DNA of 64,000 nucleotides from Przewalskia tangutica (taxonomy: Eukaryota; Streptophyta; Magnoliopsida; Solanales; Solanaceae): positions 52,127,007 through 52,191,006 of the forward strand of contig CM056732.1 in assembly GCA_029844215.1 (NCBI GenBank), in the 5' to 3' direction. Below, in pieces: positions 12,101 to 22,107 of the stretch. Position 1 is the stretch's first letter, and every line of letters begins with the position of its first letter. Below the pieces are notes generated by a model that saw nothing but the letters and a program-made list of their open reading frames with translations, had not been told where the DNA came from and searched no databases. The position numbers and the translations under genes are program-made.

Positions 12101-12391
12101 GTCTTACTAAATATCAAGACTTTGTGGATCCATTGACCAAGTCAATTATGTCAAGCTCTTCAAGTTGCAAGACTTGTCTTCCTAACAAGGGTCAATTGAC
12201 CCTTTTGCATATGTCCAATTCTCCCAAGCTCACTTAAGGGGGGGTGACACGTGTCTCCCTCCCATTCGTCACAATATTATGTTTTCCGACAATTTCATAA
12301 TTCCGATAAATTTTTACAAGTCTCAAATCTTAACACTTGTGAGTTCTTACGTACGTTCTTAAAACATGTCCTGTAAATACGAGGTGTAACA
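9122..12391 (-). mobile_element. Solo LTR E inserted in integrase of A
   Basis: It starts TGTCACGACC, ends GTGTAACA, and is flanked by the five-base duplication CGTAT (9117-9121 and 12392-12396). The integrase reading resumes in frame after one copy is removed. At 3270 bp with no gag, primer site or PPT, it is a single LTR in minus orientation left by recombination between two LTRs. Its ends and its minisatellite match F (28739-35679). It carries the paired GTTATAAC motif (10369-10376, 10394-10401), the conserved core (about 10618-10770) and a CACGTG box (12248-12253). Confidence 0.9.
9803..10080 (-). repeat. Type-4 minisatellite in LTR E
   Basis: About five or six units near 50 bp, each with GCGATAATGTCATATAGTCG, CCCATAAGGTATCTTGCC and GGCCCATT. 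Units differ mostly by small indels. The same unit, in the other direction, fills F at 31181-31720. Confidence 0.8.
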
Positions 12392-12396
12392 CGTAT

Positions 12397-13089
12397 AATA
12401 ACAGCTACCATTCCAGTATCCAGATGGCGCCTTATGAGGCCTTATATGGGAGGAAGTGCAGGTCACCGATATTTGGTTCGATGTGGGCGAGTGCGATTAG
12501 TCGGGCGGACTTGATACGTGCAGCGGATAAGGTTAAGCTTATCCAGGAGCGGTTATTGACAGCTCAGAGTCGACAGAAGTCGTATGCAGATCATCGGCGT
12601 CGACATTTGGAGTTTGAGGTTGATGATTGGGTTTTCCTGAAGGTGTCACCCATGAAGGGTGTGATGAGGTTTGGGAAGAAAGGGAAGCTCAGCCCAAGGT
12701 ACATTGGGCCTTATCAGATTGTCCGTAGGGTAGGCAAGGTTGCCTATGAGTTGGATCTGCCGTCCGATCTGGAGGCAGTGCATCCGGTTTTTCATGTTTC
12801 TATGCTGAGGAGATGTATCGGGGATCCATCTAGAGTGCACCCGATTGATGATGTCCAGGTGACGGAGGGGTTATCGTATGAGGAGAGTCCCATAGCGATA
12901 CTCGATCGTCAGGTTAGGCGACTGCGGACAAAGGATGTGGCTTCCGTCAAAGTCTTATGGCGGAACGAGAACAGAGAGGAGATGACGTGGGAAGCAGAGG
13001 AGGACATGAGGCAGAAGTATCCTCACTTATTCCCCACACCTCCAGGTAACTCACTTTCCTACTTGATTTTAATTATCATATGTACTTAA
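12397..13089 (+). CDS. pol: Integrase C-terminal part with GPY module and chromodomain-like tail (element A)
   Basis: This continuous frame (about 231 codons to a stop at 13087-13089) continues the integrase interrupted by E. It begins NNSYHSSIQMAPYEALYGRK, then the basic block RQKSYADHRRRHLEF, the GPY/F-type module (YIGPYQIVRRVGKVAYEL), HPVFHVSMLRR, and a tail (VKVLWRNENREEMTWEAEED) resembling the chromodomain of plant chromoviruses, thought to guide insertion into heterochromatin. Intact length and lack of stops suggest a young element. About 110 bp of non-coding DNA separates it from the PPT. Confidence 0.92.
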   Translation, partial: NNSYHSSIQMAPYEALYGRKCRSPIFGSMWASAISRADLIRAADKVKLIQERLLTAQSRQKSYADHRRRHLEFEVDDWVFLKVSPMKGVMRFGKKGKLSPRYIGPYQIVRRVGKVAYELDLPSDLEAVHPVFHVSMLRRCIGDPSRVHPIDDVQVTEGLSYEESPIAILDRQVRRLRTKDVASVKVLWRNENREEMTWEAEEDMRQKYPHLFPTPPGNSLSYLILIIICT

Positions 13090-13173
13090 GTGTTGTATTG
13101 TGGCCATGTGTGGCATTTGCAAACTGTTTAAGTTATGAGGAACTATGTCGTTTCTGTTTTAATTGAATCTAGA

Positions 13174-13198
13174 AGGAACATTCGGGACGAATGTTTCT
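13174..13198 (+). other. Inverted repeat (hairpin) directly before the PPT of A
   Basis: AACATTCG and CGAATGTT face each other across GGA (13177-13195); pairing extends to an 11-bp stem with one G-U pair. The same structure precedes the PPT in I (45415-45439), D (20126-20150), K (59873-59897) and H (51299-51321). Confidence 0.75.
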
Positions 13199-13211
13199 AA
13201 GGGGGGGAGAA
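13199..13211 (+). other. Polypurine tract of element A
   Basis: AAGGGGGGGAGAA lies immediately upstream of the LTR start TGTTATACC. This is the usual plus-strand primer position in LTR retrotransposons. Confidence 0.85.
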
Positions 13212-13641
13212 TGTTATACCCCGTAGTTCCAGAGTATGTATGTGAGGACGTACGTACAATTGTATAAGCCCTAATTAGGTTAAGGATGAAATTGTGAACT
13301 TCCAACGGAAAAGATTTCGAACCTTGTGAAGGAAATTCTACGTTTTTAATATTTTAACCAATTACGAATTTTTCCGAGAGATGAAATATTTTGGACCAAT
13401 AGGAGGGCGACATGTGTCACCCTTAGGTGGCATATGTTGGACGAAATTATTGGGCAAGTGGCCAAGTCAATTAGTCAAGTCTTGCAAGATATTTTGTGGG
13501 GCAAGTGGGAGGGGCCTTGGACGTTTTTTTGGCTAGCCACATGTCCCAAAGTTGTGGTGGACACTTGGTTGGAAGACTCCACTCACACAAGCAACCAAAT
13601 CTTCACCCTACACTTGCTTGAATCTTGGCCCTTGATTGTCC

Positions 13642-13649
13642 TATAAATA
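13642..13649 (+). promoter_or_regulatory. TATA box of A 3' LTR
   Basis: TATAAATA followed by CCCCC, 430 bp into the LTR, in the same context as in I, J, B, G, H and K. Confidence 0.65.
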
Positions 13650-14819
13650 CCCCCTTAAGTTGCAAGACTTCTTCATCCACTTAAACAATTTCCAAGTCTC
13701 AAAAATCCTTCCCCCTTTGTAGTAGCTCTCGTCCAAAACTCCCTCCCCCCTTGTTGTAGTCTCTCGTCCGAAACACCCCCCCCCCCTTTGTAGAAAAATT
13801 GTCTTCAAGTATTGTTACTATCCCAAAATATCTTAGCCTAAATCCCTTGTAGTATTCCCAAGTTACCTCTATACTAAGAGCCCGGAAATACTACTTTATT
13901 TCCTTTAGTCACAAAACGAAATCCTAGGAAAATCTTCATAGTTGGTTGAAGTATTAGGAGAATTTGTTTAGAAGCTCCTAAGGGTTTCTCGGAGCGGATT
14001 GGAGCGTTCAGAATAGGAGCTAAACGTTGCTCAGGATCGACTTATATCTTGGATAATTTTGGGCTTATCGAGGTAATAATCTTTGTCCTTCTATTGTAAT
14101 TGGAGATTACATATTGTAGTAGTTTAGAATTAAGTATAAGATATATAGAAGGATGTTAAAGAAGAGAATTGAACTGTAATTACATTGAATGTATTCTGAG
14201 ACTTGTGTAGTTTTACGGGTAGGGAAGTGCTGCCCAATTTTCCGTAGAATAAAGAACATTATGCTTAGAATATTCTATGAAGTAGTCTAGACGTTGATAG
14301 AAGTATTTGACTATTATAGGTTGATACTCTGCGCGCGACATATTCGACTTGGCAGGTGGATTGAGCCGAGGAGGTATGTGATTCTTCCTATCCTCTTGAG
14401 CATGATATTTGTGAAATATATATAGTACGGTAGACGTACGTGTGTTAACTAAATTTGGTTTTACTTTGATGTCTTTTGACTTGAGTTTTAAATAATAAGA
14501 ATCTTGAAGTATTTCAAAAGAGTTATGAATCATTTTTGAAAGAAAAGTACTACTTGGTTTTTCAAAAAAGCTTAAGTGTTATACTAGCTTTATGGGAAGT
14601 TAGGTATAACGACTTGAGAAAGATAAGAGGAAACGGTTTACTTATTTGTTTATAAAAGTCTTGTAAATGATTTCTGAAGGTGTGGTAAGTTGGTTTGATA
14701 ATTAGACAGGTTATGATGCTACGTGTGTTAGTGTCTTGTGACGTTTGTGTAATGGGGGTTTCCTTGTTGTGCTTATGTTGTTTAACGATAAGCAGTTGTG
14801 CTGATATTATATCACTTAC

Positions 14820-15080
14820 CCCCCTGACTTGTTACGAGCCGAGGGCTAGCCACCCCCGATGCGAGGAATACCTCATGCGGGTCTATGTGACCTATGCGGA
14901 GCTGCGGGAGTTCCAGGATGATCACTCCGGGTGTGTTACGCCGATGCGAGGAATACCTCATGCGGTCCAGGTGACTATGCGGACTGCGGGAGTCCAGGTT
15001 GATGCCGAGGGTTAGCTACCCCCGATGCGAGGAATACCTCATGCGGACCTAGGTGGTCTATGCGGACTGCGGGAGTTCCA
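14820..15080 (+). repeat. Type-1 minisatellite in A 3' LTR
   Basis: Three or more units of about 60-80 bp sharing CCGATGCGAGGAATACCTCA, TGCGG and a TATGCGGACTGCGGGAGTTC-like half. Confidence 0.75.
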
Positions 15081-15710
15081 GGATTAGGCTCGCATAATGA
15101 TACTATGGGCGATTGGCCTTGCTTCGATCATTAGCGGCCTAGAAAAGACCAGTTACGTTATATCTATTTTGCTCTTGTTTATGCTGTGGCACTATGTGCG
15201 GTTAAATTGGTTGTTCATACGTATTTGTAATTGGTTTTAAAATGCTATGATTTCATTTCAGTACTTTACAGTTTCACATACTTGGTACCTGTTGTACTGA
15301 CCTCCTTCAAGTGCGTTCACGCCTGGTAGAGGTACTCCTGTTGTCGATCCCCGCTCCTAGGATCACCGTTTCTGCTTTTGGGAAAGCCCCGTTTCTCCGG
15401 AGGCTTATCTTTTGGGTATGATCTCCCTGTCATTGTAGATTTATGTACATTCAGGGTATGGTGGAGCCCTGTCCCGCCATAGTTGTTTACTTTCTTAGAG
15501 GTCTGTAGTCCTGTTGTAAATTTTGGGATGTAACTGTCAGACTTGATATGTATATACATGCCGAAAGGCAACTTTTTCTTGGATAGACTGCTTCTCATTT
15601 TACTCTTTATCTCATGTCTTTGTTTTTATATTCCGCTGGTTACTCTGATGTATATCTGCTTGGGTGCCCGGGTAAGGCACCAGTCACGGGCCCGGGATCG
15701 GGTCGTGACA

Positions 15711-16387
15711 AGTACGTAGAAACAAAGGAAGTGATGTCCGATTTTCCGTATAATTTGGTGACTTTACACTTAGAATATTCTACGTTTGAAGCTAGAGGTT
15801 AATAGACGTATTATGGCCATTATAGGTTGAAGTACTAAGTATAGCGTATCCTACTTGGAGAGTGGAATAGCTATCAAGATTGAAGTACTTTGGAGCATTT
15901 TGCTACGTGTCGATAATCGTCGCGAGGTATGTGAACCTCTTCCTTCCTTTGGCATGATTCTATGTATGGAATATACTTGTGGTATCATTTCATGTTTCCT
16001 TCTACTCTTAGAAGTTAAGAGGTAGTTGTGTGATCTACTCTATGTGAAAGTTATGTCTAAGTTATCCTAAGTTCTTACCAAGTCTTATGGGGGATGTTGG
16101 TAAGAGTCATTAGGAAGTATTTGGAGTCGAGTTGACTTTGCTAATTTACTGCACGAGTAAGAATAAGTATCGAACAAGCCATTGCAGCGTTAATAAAAGA
16201 AAATGTATCGACAATCAATTATATTAAAATGAGTAGAATTCTCCATCTGCATAGAAGCTAAGATAAGACAAAATTGTATTACATTTTCTAGATCATGGCT
16301 GCTTTAATAAGATCGTTATAAACAAGTATAATCTATTCACAACGCATAAAAATATATGTTACTTAATTTAAAGAGTTTACGTATGAA
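15711..16387 (+). repeat. 5' LTR of element C, first visible piece
   Basis: Sequence from AGTACGTAGAAACAAAGG onward matches the middle of LTRs F (from about 29920) and L (from about 36780). The left part of this LTR is not in the window, as expected if A was inserted here. It includes the conserved core near 16160-16305 and is cut at 16387 by D. Confidence 0.75.
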
Positions 16388-17039
16388 TGTAACGCCGAAC
16401 CTCGCCCGCATCGTGCCTTACCCCGCACCCTAGTGATACAACATCGAGAAAACCAAATGGAAAATAAAACATGAATCATGAAACAAGAGATATAATAAAT
16501 AAACAAAGCAACCAAAACAATGCCTTCAAGTATATACATAAAACACGAGCAGTTTAATCTTTTACAACCCCGCCACAACAAAGATTTCTGCACTCTAAGA
16601 TTTATACAACAACTATGACGGACAGGCCCGCCATACCCCGAACGTACAAGAACTTACGGACTGTGGTAACATACCAAAGATAAGCCTCCGACGGAACGAG
16701 CTTCCCAAAACGCTGAAATGAGATCCTAAACGCGGATCGACGGTGATGTACTCTACTGCAGCGTGAACGCAGCCCGAAGGAGGTCGATAACAGTACCAAG
16801 TATGTGAAATCAGAATATCAGAATGAAATCATAATAGTCTATAAAGCAGAGACATGTATGATGACCAAACTACAAGATATAACATATAACCAAGATATCA
16901 AGACAGGACTCACGCCTCCAAATTATCACTCGTGCGTGGAATTTCTTCCTCATCGCCACAGCTTATGATATAACAATACCAAGGATCATACATGAACACC
17001 ATGTCCCACCCGTGTTATAAAACCGTGACAGACAAGTAT

Positions 17040-17340
17040 AACTACCGATCCGACCGTACTAATAATACAATGCAACCAAAACACGGCCGATACGGCAAGT
17101 CGAGCCGACTATCGGATACAAGGCCGGTCACGCACTGACCGGGCAAGTACGAGGGTCGACCACCGGGGACCGGCGTATCACGAAACTTCACTATATCGAA
17201 CGGCAAGTCGAGGGTGACTACCGATACCAAGGCCGAATCACCACGAGACCAGGCAAGTACGAGAGCCGACCACCGATACCCAGCCGAGCGAAGAAACCTC
17301 AACTACCAACCGCCTCTATCGAGACGCGGTAACACAGAAA
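17040..17340 (-). repeat. Type-2 minisatellite in left LTR of D
   Basis: Units of about 60-70 bp with GATACCAAGGCCG, CGGGCAAGTACGAG and CCGACCACCG. The related array in J is 55560-56010 in the opposite direction; the right LTR copy is 22770-23060. Confidence 0.7.
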
Positions 17341-17749
17341 TACCACACTTGCACAACAAAGGCTATCATCACAAGCATAGGCAAGTTTCACAACAACCAG
17401 CATAGGCAAGTTTCACACAACTCAAAGTACCTTCATTTTATGCCAAAGTCCGGGTTTCAACCCTAAAGTACTACGACGTTAAGTTCTTTTAAAAGAGATC
17501 CATTACTTATTAAAGTCACCCGATACACCGTAGTATTAGAATGACCAACCCACATTCCTTTTCAAAATCAAGTAACAACATTCTTTTCCTAAGTTCCGGT
17601 TGCCTAGTTTCAATTACTCAAGCTTCTCATTTTCAAATGGTTTCATAGTTCATAAACTTAATCACTTGATTCCGCTTTAGAACAATTGAGTAATATAAGT
17701 CTCACGCAGAGTAGGTTATTCTTGTTTACAACATTCTTATTACGTAAAG

Positions 17750-17905
17750 ACCATGATCTAGAAAATGTAATATCATTTTGTCTCATCTTAGTTTCTATGC
17801 GGATGGAGGTTTCTACTGGTTTTAATACAATTCATCATTATTCAATACATTTTCCTTTATTAACGCTGCAGTTGGTGCTGTCGATACACATTCGATTTCC
17901 AAATC
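17750..17905 (-). promoter_or_regulatory. Conserved LTR core (D left copy)
   Basis: Same boxes as described at 3766-3910. Its palindrome reads CGATTTCCAAATC here but CTGATTTCCGAAATCAG in the right LTR (23607-23623), one of the clearest CTG/CAG losses between two copies. Confidence 0.5.
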
Positions 17906-19778
17906 AAAAACATTATCCTTTAAATAAAACCAAGTACTCATTACTCACGAATGAGGTTTCACATAAACATCCACATTAAAACAAATAAGTTAAGTCTCTT
18001 ATCTTATAAGATCAAGTCTCTTAAATTATAACATAAGAAAACAATTTTCTTTACCTCTCTTAAGACATTATACCTAACTCCCCATCAAGCTAGTATAACT
18101 CTTTTTAAAACCTTTAAAACCAAGTGTTACTCTCTTCAAAACGATTTAGAAATCTTTTGAAATACATCAAGTTCTTTATTAGAACTAGCCAGTTATAATT
18201 CACATCAGTTACCTTTTAAAACCACAAAGTACGTTCTTACCTACATACAGCTGTTATAACCAACTTCCCATAAAGCCGTTATAACACTTTATGTTTTACA
18301 AACAATCAAACACACTAACACATGCGCTCACCGTACTACATAGTTCACACATATCATGGAAGAGATAGGAAGAGGTTCACATACCTCGCGACGATTTATC
18401 GACAATAAGCAAAATGCTCCAAGTACTACAACCTTGCTAGCCCTTTCCACTCCTCGGTAGAATCACGCTACTCTTAGTACTTTTACCTATAAAGGTCACA
18501 AACGTCTATTAAAATCTTAAACACACGCTCCCATCTTTCTACGTAAAATTCGAAGACTCTCCCGCAATAAACAGCGTAAATCTCCTCCTTCATCGAGGTC
18601 GGCTACCAAGCCAACCAGGGGTTAACACGTCTAACCTGACGCGTACATTCTACTACACAAGAATGCTACATAAGTCTCATCTGAATACAACCCTAGGTAA
18701 TTACGATTCGCTTCTTCTCTTTATTAACCTTCTATGTGATTCTTGTTCAATTCTTCATTCTTGAGCTTAAGTCAAAAGACATTGCCATAATACTAAGTAT
18801 AGTTCCATATATAGTATACTTCAACTATATATCCTAACAAACATGTAATTTCCAATTACAATAGAGGACAAGATAATTACCTCGATAAGCCCAAAATTAT
18901 CCAAGTTATAATGTCGATCCCGAGCAAGGTTTAGCTCCACTCCGAGCGCTCAAACCACTCCAAACAACCCTTAGAAGTTCTAACCAACTTCTACTCACAT
19001 ACTTCAACCAACTATGAAGATTTCCTTAGGGTTTCGGTTTGAGACTAAAGGACAAAAGGTAGTATTTCCGACTCTACGCAAAGAGGTATCTTTGGAATAC
19101 TACAAGGTACAAGGCTAAGGTATTTTGGGCATTATAACAATACTAGGGAGTATTTCTATACCACAACAAGGGTATTATACTAAACAACTAGGCTAGTGGG
19201 TACCCCAGCTAGACCTCAAGGAGGAGGAGACCTCACCCGCCACAGGCCACTTTCAAGGGGGAGAGGAGCTCTTGGACGAGAGTCAACAAGAGGGAGGGGA
19301 GGGATTCAAGACTTGGAAACATTTGTGGATGAATGAAGTCTTCACAAAGGGGGGGGTCTGTATAGCAAACCCAAATTCCAACCAATGGCCAAGATCAAGC
19401 CCTGTGCAAGGCAAGTGTAAGGCCCAGAGAAAGCCAAGGGCACCCTAACCCCTACTCCACAAAACAGTGCACCAAACAAGCCACAACACAAGGCCAAAAC
19501 AAGGCACAAAACAAGGAACCAATAGGCACAAAACGTGAGCCAAAAAGATCAAGCCAAAAACGTGAACCATTCGTTCACTTGGACGCCCACTTGCTTCCAA
19601 TGTGAGGGTGACACATGTCACCCTCCCGTTGGTCCAACATGTTTCGCCTCTAAAAATCCGCAAAAATACAAAACGACATAGCGGAATTTTCCCTACGAAA
19701 GTCGTGGAAACGCTTCGTCGAAAAACGACTTAGTCGCAGACTGCGCCCAAATGTAACTTCGCTGGTTAAGCCTGGCGG

Positions 19779-19794
19779 GGTGACACGTGTCACC
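19779..19794. promoter_or_regulatory. G-box palindrome in U3 of D (left LTR)
   Basis: GGTGACACGTGTCACC is a perfect palindrome centred on CACGTG, the plant bZIP/bHLH core. Matching site in the right LTR at 25489-25504. Confidence 0.55.
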
Positions 19795-20112
19795 TCCTAA
19801 TGGCCCTCAAAACGCCTTCAAAAATAACCACAATGGCCAAAATCTCAAAACAAAGTGGTTCCACAAAACCGTAAATTTCTCCCGTGGGCCCCACGTGACC
19901 ATTTCCGAAAATAAAATCTCAAAATTCTAATATAATCTATGAAGTCCAAATACCAAATCTGGGAATCCAATTCCCATTAACGAACCTTTTTCTTCACAAA
20001 TAACCGGAAACTTTTCCGTCGACAACTCACATCTTTCTTTCCTTTCAAAATTTCTGCCGTACACTCGTACGTACGTCCTCACATACATACCCTGCAACTA
20101 CGGGGTATAACA

Positions 20113-20150
20113 TTCTCCCCTCCTTAGAAACATTCGTCCCGAATGTTCCT
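20113..20150 (-). other. PPT and adjacent hairpin of element D
   Basis: On the minus strand the hairpin AACATTCGGGACGAATGTT is followed by an AAGGAGGGGAGAA purine tract touching the LTR. Same layout in A, I and K. Confidence 0.75.
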
Positions 20151-20399
20151 TCTCAAGACGGATATCGATGAAGTTCCTCTAACAAGTTGTCAACGCCACA
20201 GCTTGGACACGAAATAACACACGTTATCTTCCTTCCTTACTCGTCGTGCCCTTCTCGAACACTTGAACTCTCCAAGTATGTACCATACTTCACCATTACT
20301 CGCTCGAAAATCTGAGTCACTACCTCCAAACTTGGTCATCTTACTAACCTCAAACTTCCTTAAGGCCATTCCGGCCTTTACGAACCGCTCGGTCGAACG

Positions 20400-20760
20400 C
20401 GTCCACGAACTCATACGATGATCATACAAACTGGGCCTAGCGTCCTCGTGACCCTACCACCGGCGGGACCACCTAACCGGCCCCACCCCAAACCGGTTAC
20501 GGTTTGACCCGCAAATGGTCCTAAACCCGACCCCAATCAAGGCTCAACTCTTGTTCCCGATCCGAACAATCTTACTATTTCACGTCGCGAAAGCTACCAC
20601 TTCCATCTCACACTACCCGGACTTACCCTTTTCACTAACTGTGTTTCTAAATCACATTTTAGCACAAAGCTAACCAAACATAACATTAAACACATCAACA
20701 ACATAAACAAAACTCTGTAGGGTTAAGGATATACTGGTTAAAGTGTTCACGGACCGCTAA
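20400..20760 (-). other. Conserved non-coding segment (D copy)
   Basis: A shorter version of the segment described at 476-1080, with GGTTAAGGATATAC near 20721 and CCTCGTGACCCTACCAC near 20443 (plus strand). Between it and the PPT (20151-20400) lies DNA shared with K but not with A; no integrase is visible. Confidence 0.5.
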
Positions 20761-20781
20761 AATCGAACTCCCACCGCGACT

Positions 20782-21909
20782 TCACCGGCCTTCCGGTGCA
20801 CGAACATCCCGCCTCGCTACGGAAGGTGAAGAACCCGCAATCGCTCTAGTAGTCCATGCTATCCTACCAGCTACTCGGCCTGGACGCTTTCTGCCGATGG
20901 CCCGTTGGCCGCAAAAATAACAATCTCCCGAGTTAGTACGACACCCTCCCTTATGAAGCTTTCCACAACGCCACACCGAGACAAGGGCAACCTCATCCGC
21001 GAGCACTCCGCTTCTCAAAATCTGAAACACAGGAGCCCCGACCGCCTCCCGAATATCCTCAAGGTCCCGAAGCCGCGAGGACCACTGCAGACGGACGAGG
21101 TACATAACTAGTTCGGCCGGGCGGTCCGCCTCGAAAGTCACCAAAGGACTCGCTGTTCGCCCTCTTCGCTGACTTTGGTCATTCCGCCGATTTATCCGCT
21201 CCTCACATCCAAGTGTATACGCCACGCGGCAATGTCCATGCCCTACCAAGAGCTACACCAACAACTCTCTGCAAGGCAATCATCGAGCCCTCAGAACATA
21301 TCGGTGCACTCGATCCTCCATACTAGCTACTAACGCGGACGCACGCCAATGAGTCGAACTCCACATTGTACTCCGAACTGCGCGCCTGCTCGCCAGAACA
21401 CCAAAAACTGTACCCGAGCCCTCCTCATCTGTTGAGGCAAGAAATGTGCAAGAAAGGCCTCTGAGAACTCATTCCATACAGCTGGAAGTGCATGCTCTCC
21501 CCGGGACAGCTCCCATGAATCAAACCGATCACGGTATCACGCGATTGATGGAACCTAAGCCACCGACTCGATCTCCGATGCCTTGATCACTCTCATGATC
21601 CGGTCAGAATCGCTTGATGAACTCCTCGCGATCATCCTCGTGCCTCGACCCATAAAACTCGGGCGCCTACAACTCGTAAAATCCCGTAGCCTCGAACTAT
21701 CCGATCTAGGGTGAACCATCATGCTATCGAATCGCCAAGGCCCACTTATCCTCAAGTTCTGCCACAACTCGCCATTAATCGGGCCCACTCAGTAACTCAT
21801 CTCCTCTCGCCTGCATCACGGATCGAGGCTCGTGTATCGTGGTCTCTGCCGCTTCTACTCGCAGATCCTCTCACGCTTTGCCCTTCGCCCGTTGCCTTAC
21901 GCGAGGCAT
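20782..21909 (-). pseudogene. gag: Gag of element D, frame-broken
   Basis: A minus-strand ATG at 21909-21907 gives the shared MPR start. Around 21555-21650 the frame reads SSSSDSDRIMRVIKASEIES, the gag stretch that continues element A gag at 5497. The 155-codon frame 20782-21249 carries VTFEADRPAELVMYL and the zinc knuckle CGKLHKGGCRTNSGDCYFCG, the RNA-binding motif of gag. Four or more frame breaks separate these pieces. Gag is the only recognisable coding module of D; if intact in reality it could package the RNA while enzymes come from other elements. Confidence 0.7.
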
Positions 21910-22096
21910 AATCGTAAAAACGGCGAGTATGTCGAGGGGTCCAATCTTATCACACGCCTCTAAGGCACGATCTCGTAATGAGAAGAATGGAAACCAATCC
22001 TAAATGTCCTATAGCTCTCGATTATAGATGTGGTGCACAACACATCGATAATCAAGACTCTACTAGACACGGTTCAGACACTTTCCGAGATTAATC

Positions 22097-22107
22097 GCTC
22101 GATACCA
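22097..22107 (-). other. Primer binding site of element D (one base short)
   Basis: TGGTATCGAGC on the minus strand beside the right LTR; the A of the expected CAG is missing, as in B, J and K. Confidence 0.75.

Larger units (their letters stand above)
5497..15710 (+). mobile_element. Element A: autonomous-type Ty3/gypsy chromovirus, 5' end outside window
   Basis: Gag, protease, RT, RNase H and integrase follow in gypsy order on the plus strand (5497-13089), then a PPT (13199-13211) and the 3' LTR (13212-15710). The 5' LTR, primer site and gag N-terminus lie beyond inserted element B, left of the window. Solo LTR E (9122-12391) splits integrase. Order RT-RH-INT marks Ty3/gypsy; the GPY-type module and chromodomain-like tail mark a chromovirus, best fit Tekay/Del. 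The element is inserted in the 5' LTR of C, whose sequence resumes at 15711. Confidence 0.85.
13212..15710 (+). repeat. 3' LTR of element A (shortened)
   Basis: It begins TGTTATACCCCG after the PPT and ends GTCGTGACA, 2499 bp. Other LTRs here are 3.1-3.7 kb. The difference lies largely between about 14640 and 14700: relative to B and I some 450-650 bp are missing, including the whole conserved core. TATA at 13642, C-rich leader 13690-13800, type-1 minisatellite 14820-15080 and GNRA-type hairpin 15559-15570 are present. After 15710 the LTR of C resumes; AGTAC would be the target copy, its partner lying outside the window. Confidence 0.88.
16388..20112 (-). repeat. 3' LTR of element D (left copy)
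   Basis: It starts TGTAACGCCG and ends GGGTATAACA. It differs from the right copy almost only by small indels in GC-rich parts. The TATA position near 19357-19364 reads TCTGTATA and is not intact, unlike the right copy. A perfect 16-bp palindrome around CACGTG lies at 19779-19794. Confidence 0.88.

Noticed and set aside
20190..20429. 79-codon minus-strand frame near the 3' end of D as a possible extra gene
   Set aside because: The homologous DNA in K (59940-60180) is broken by stops and indels, so no conserved protein is supported.
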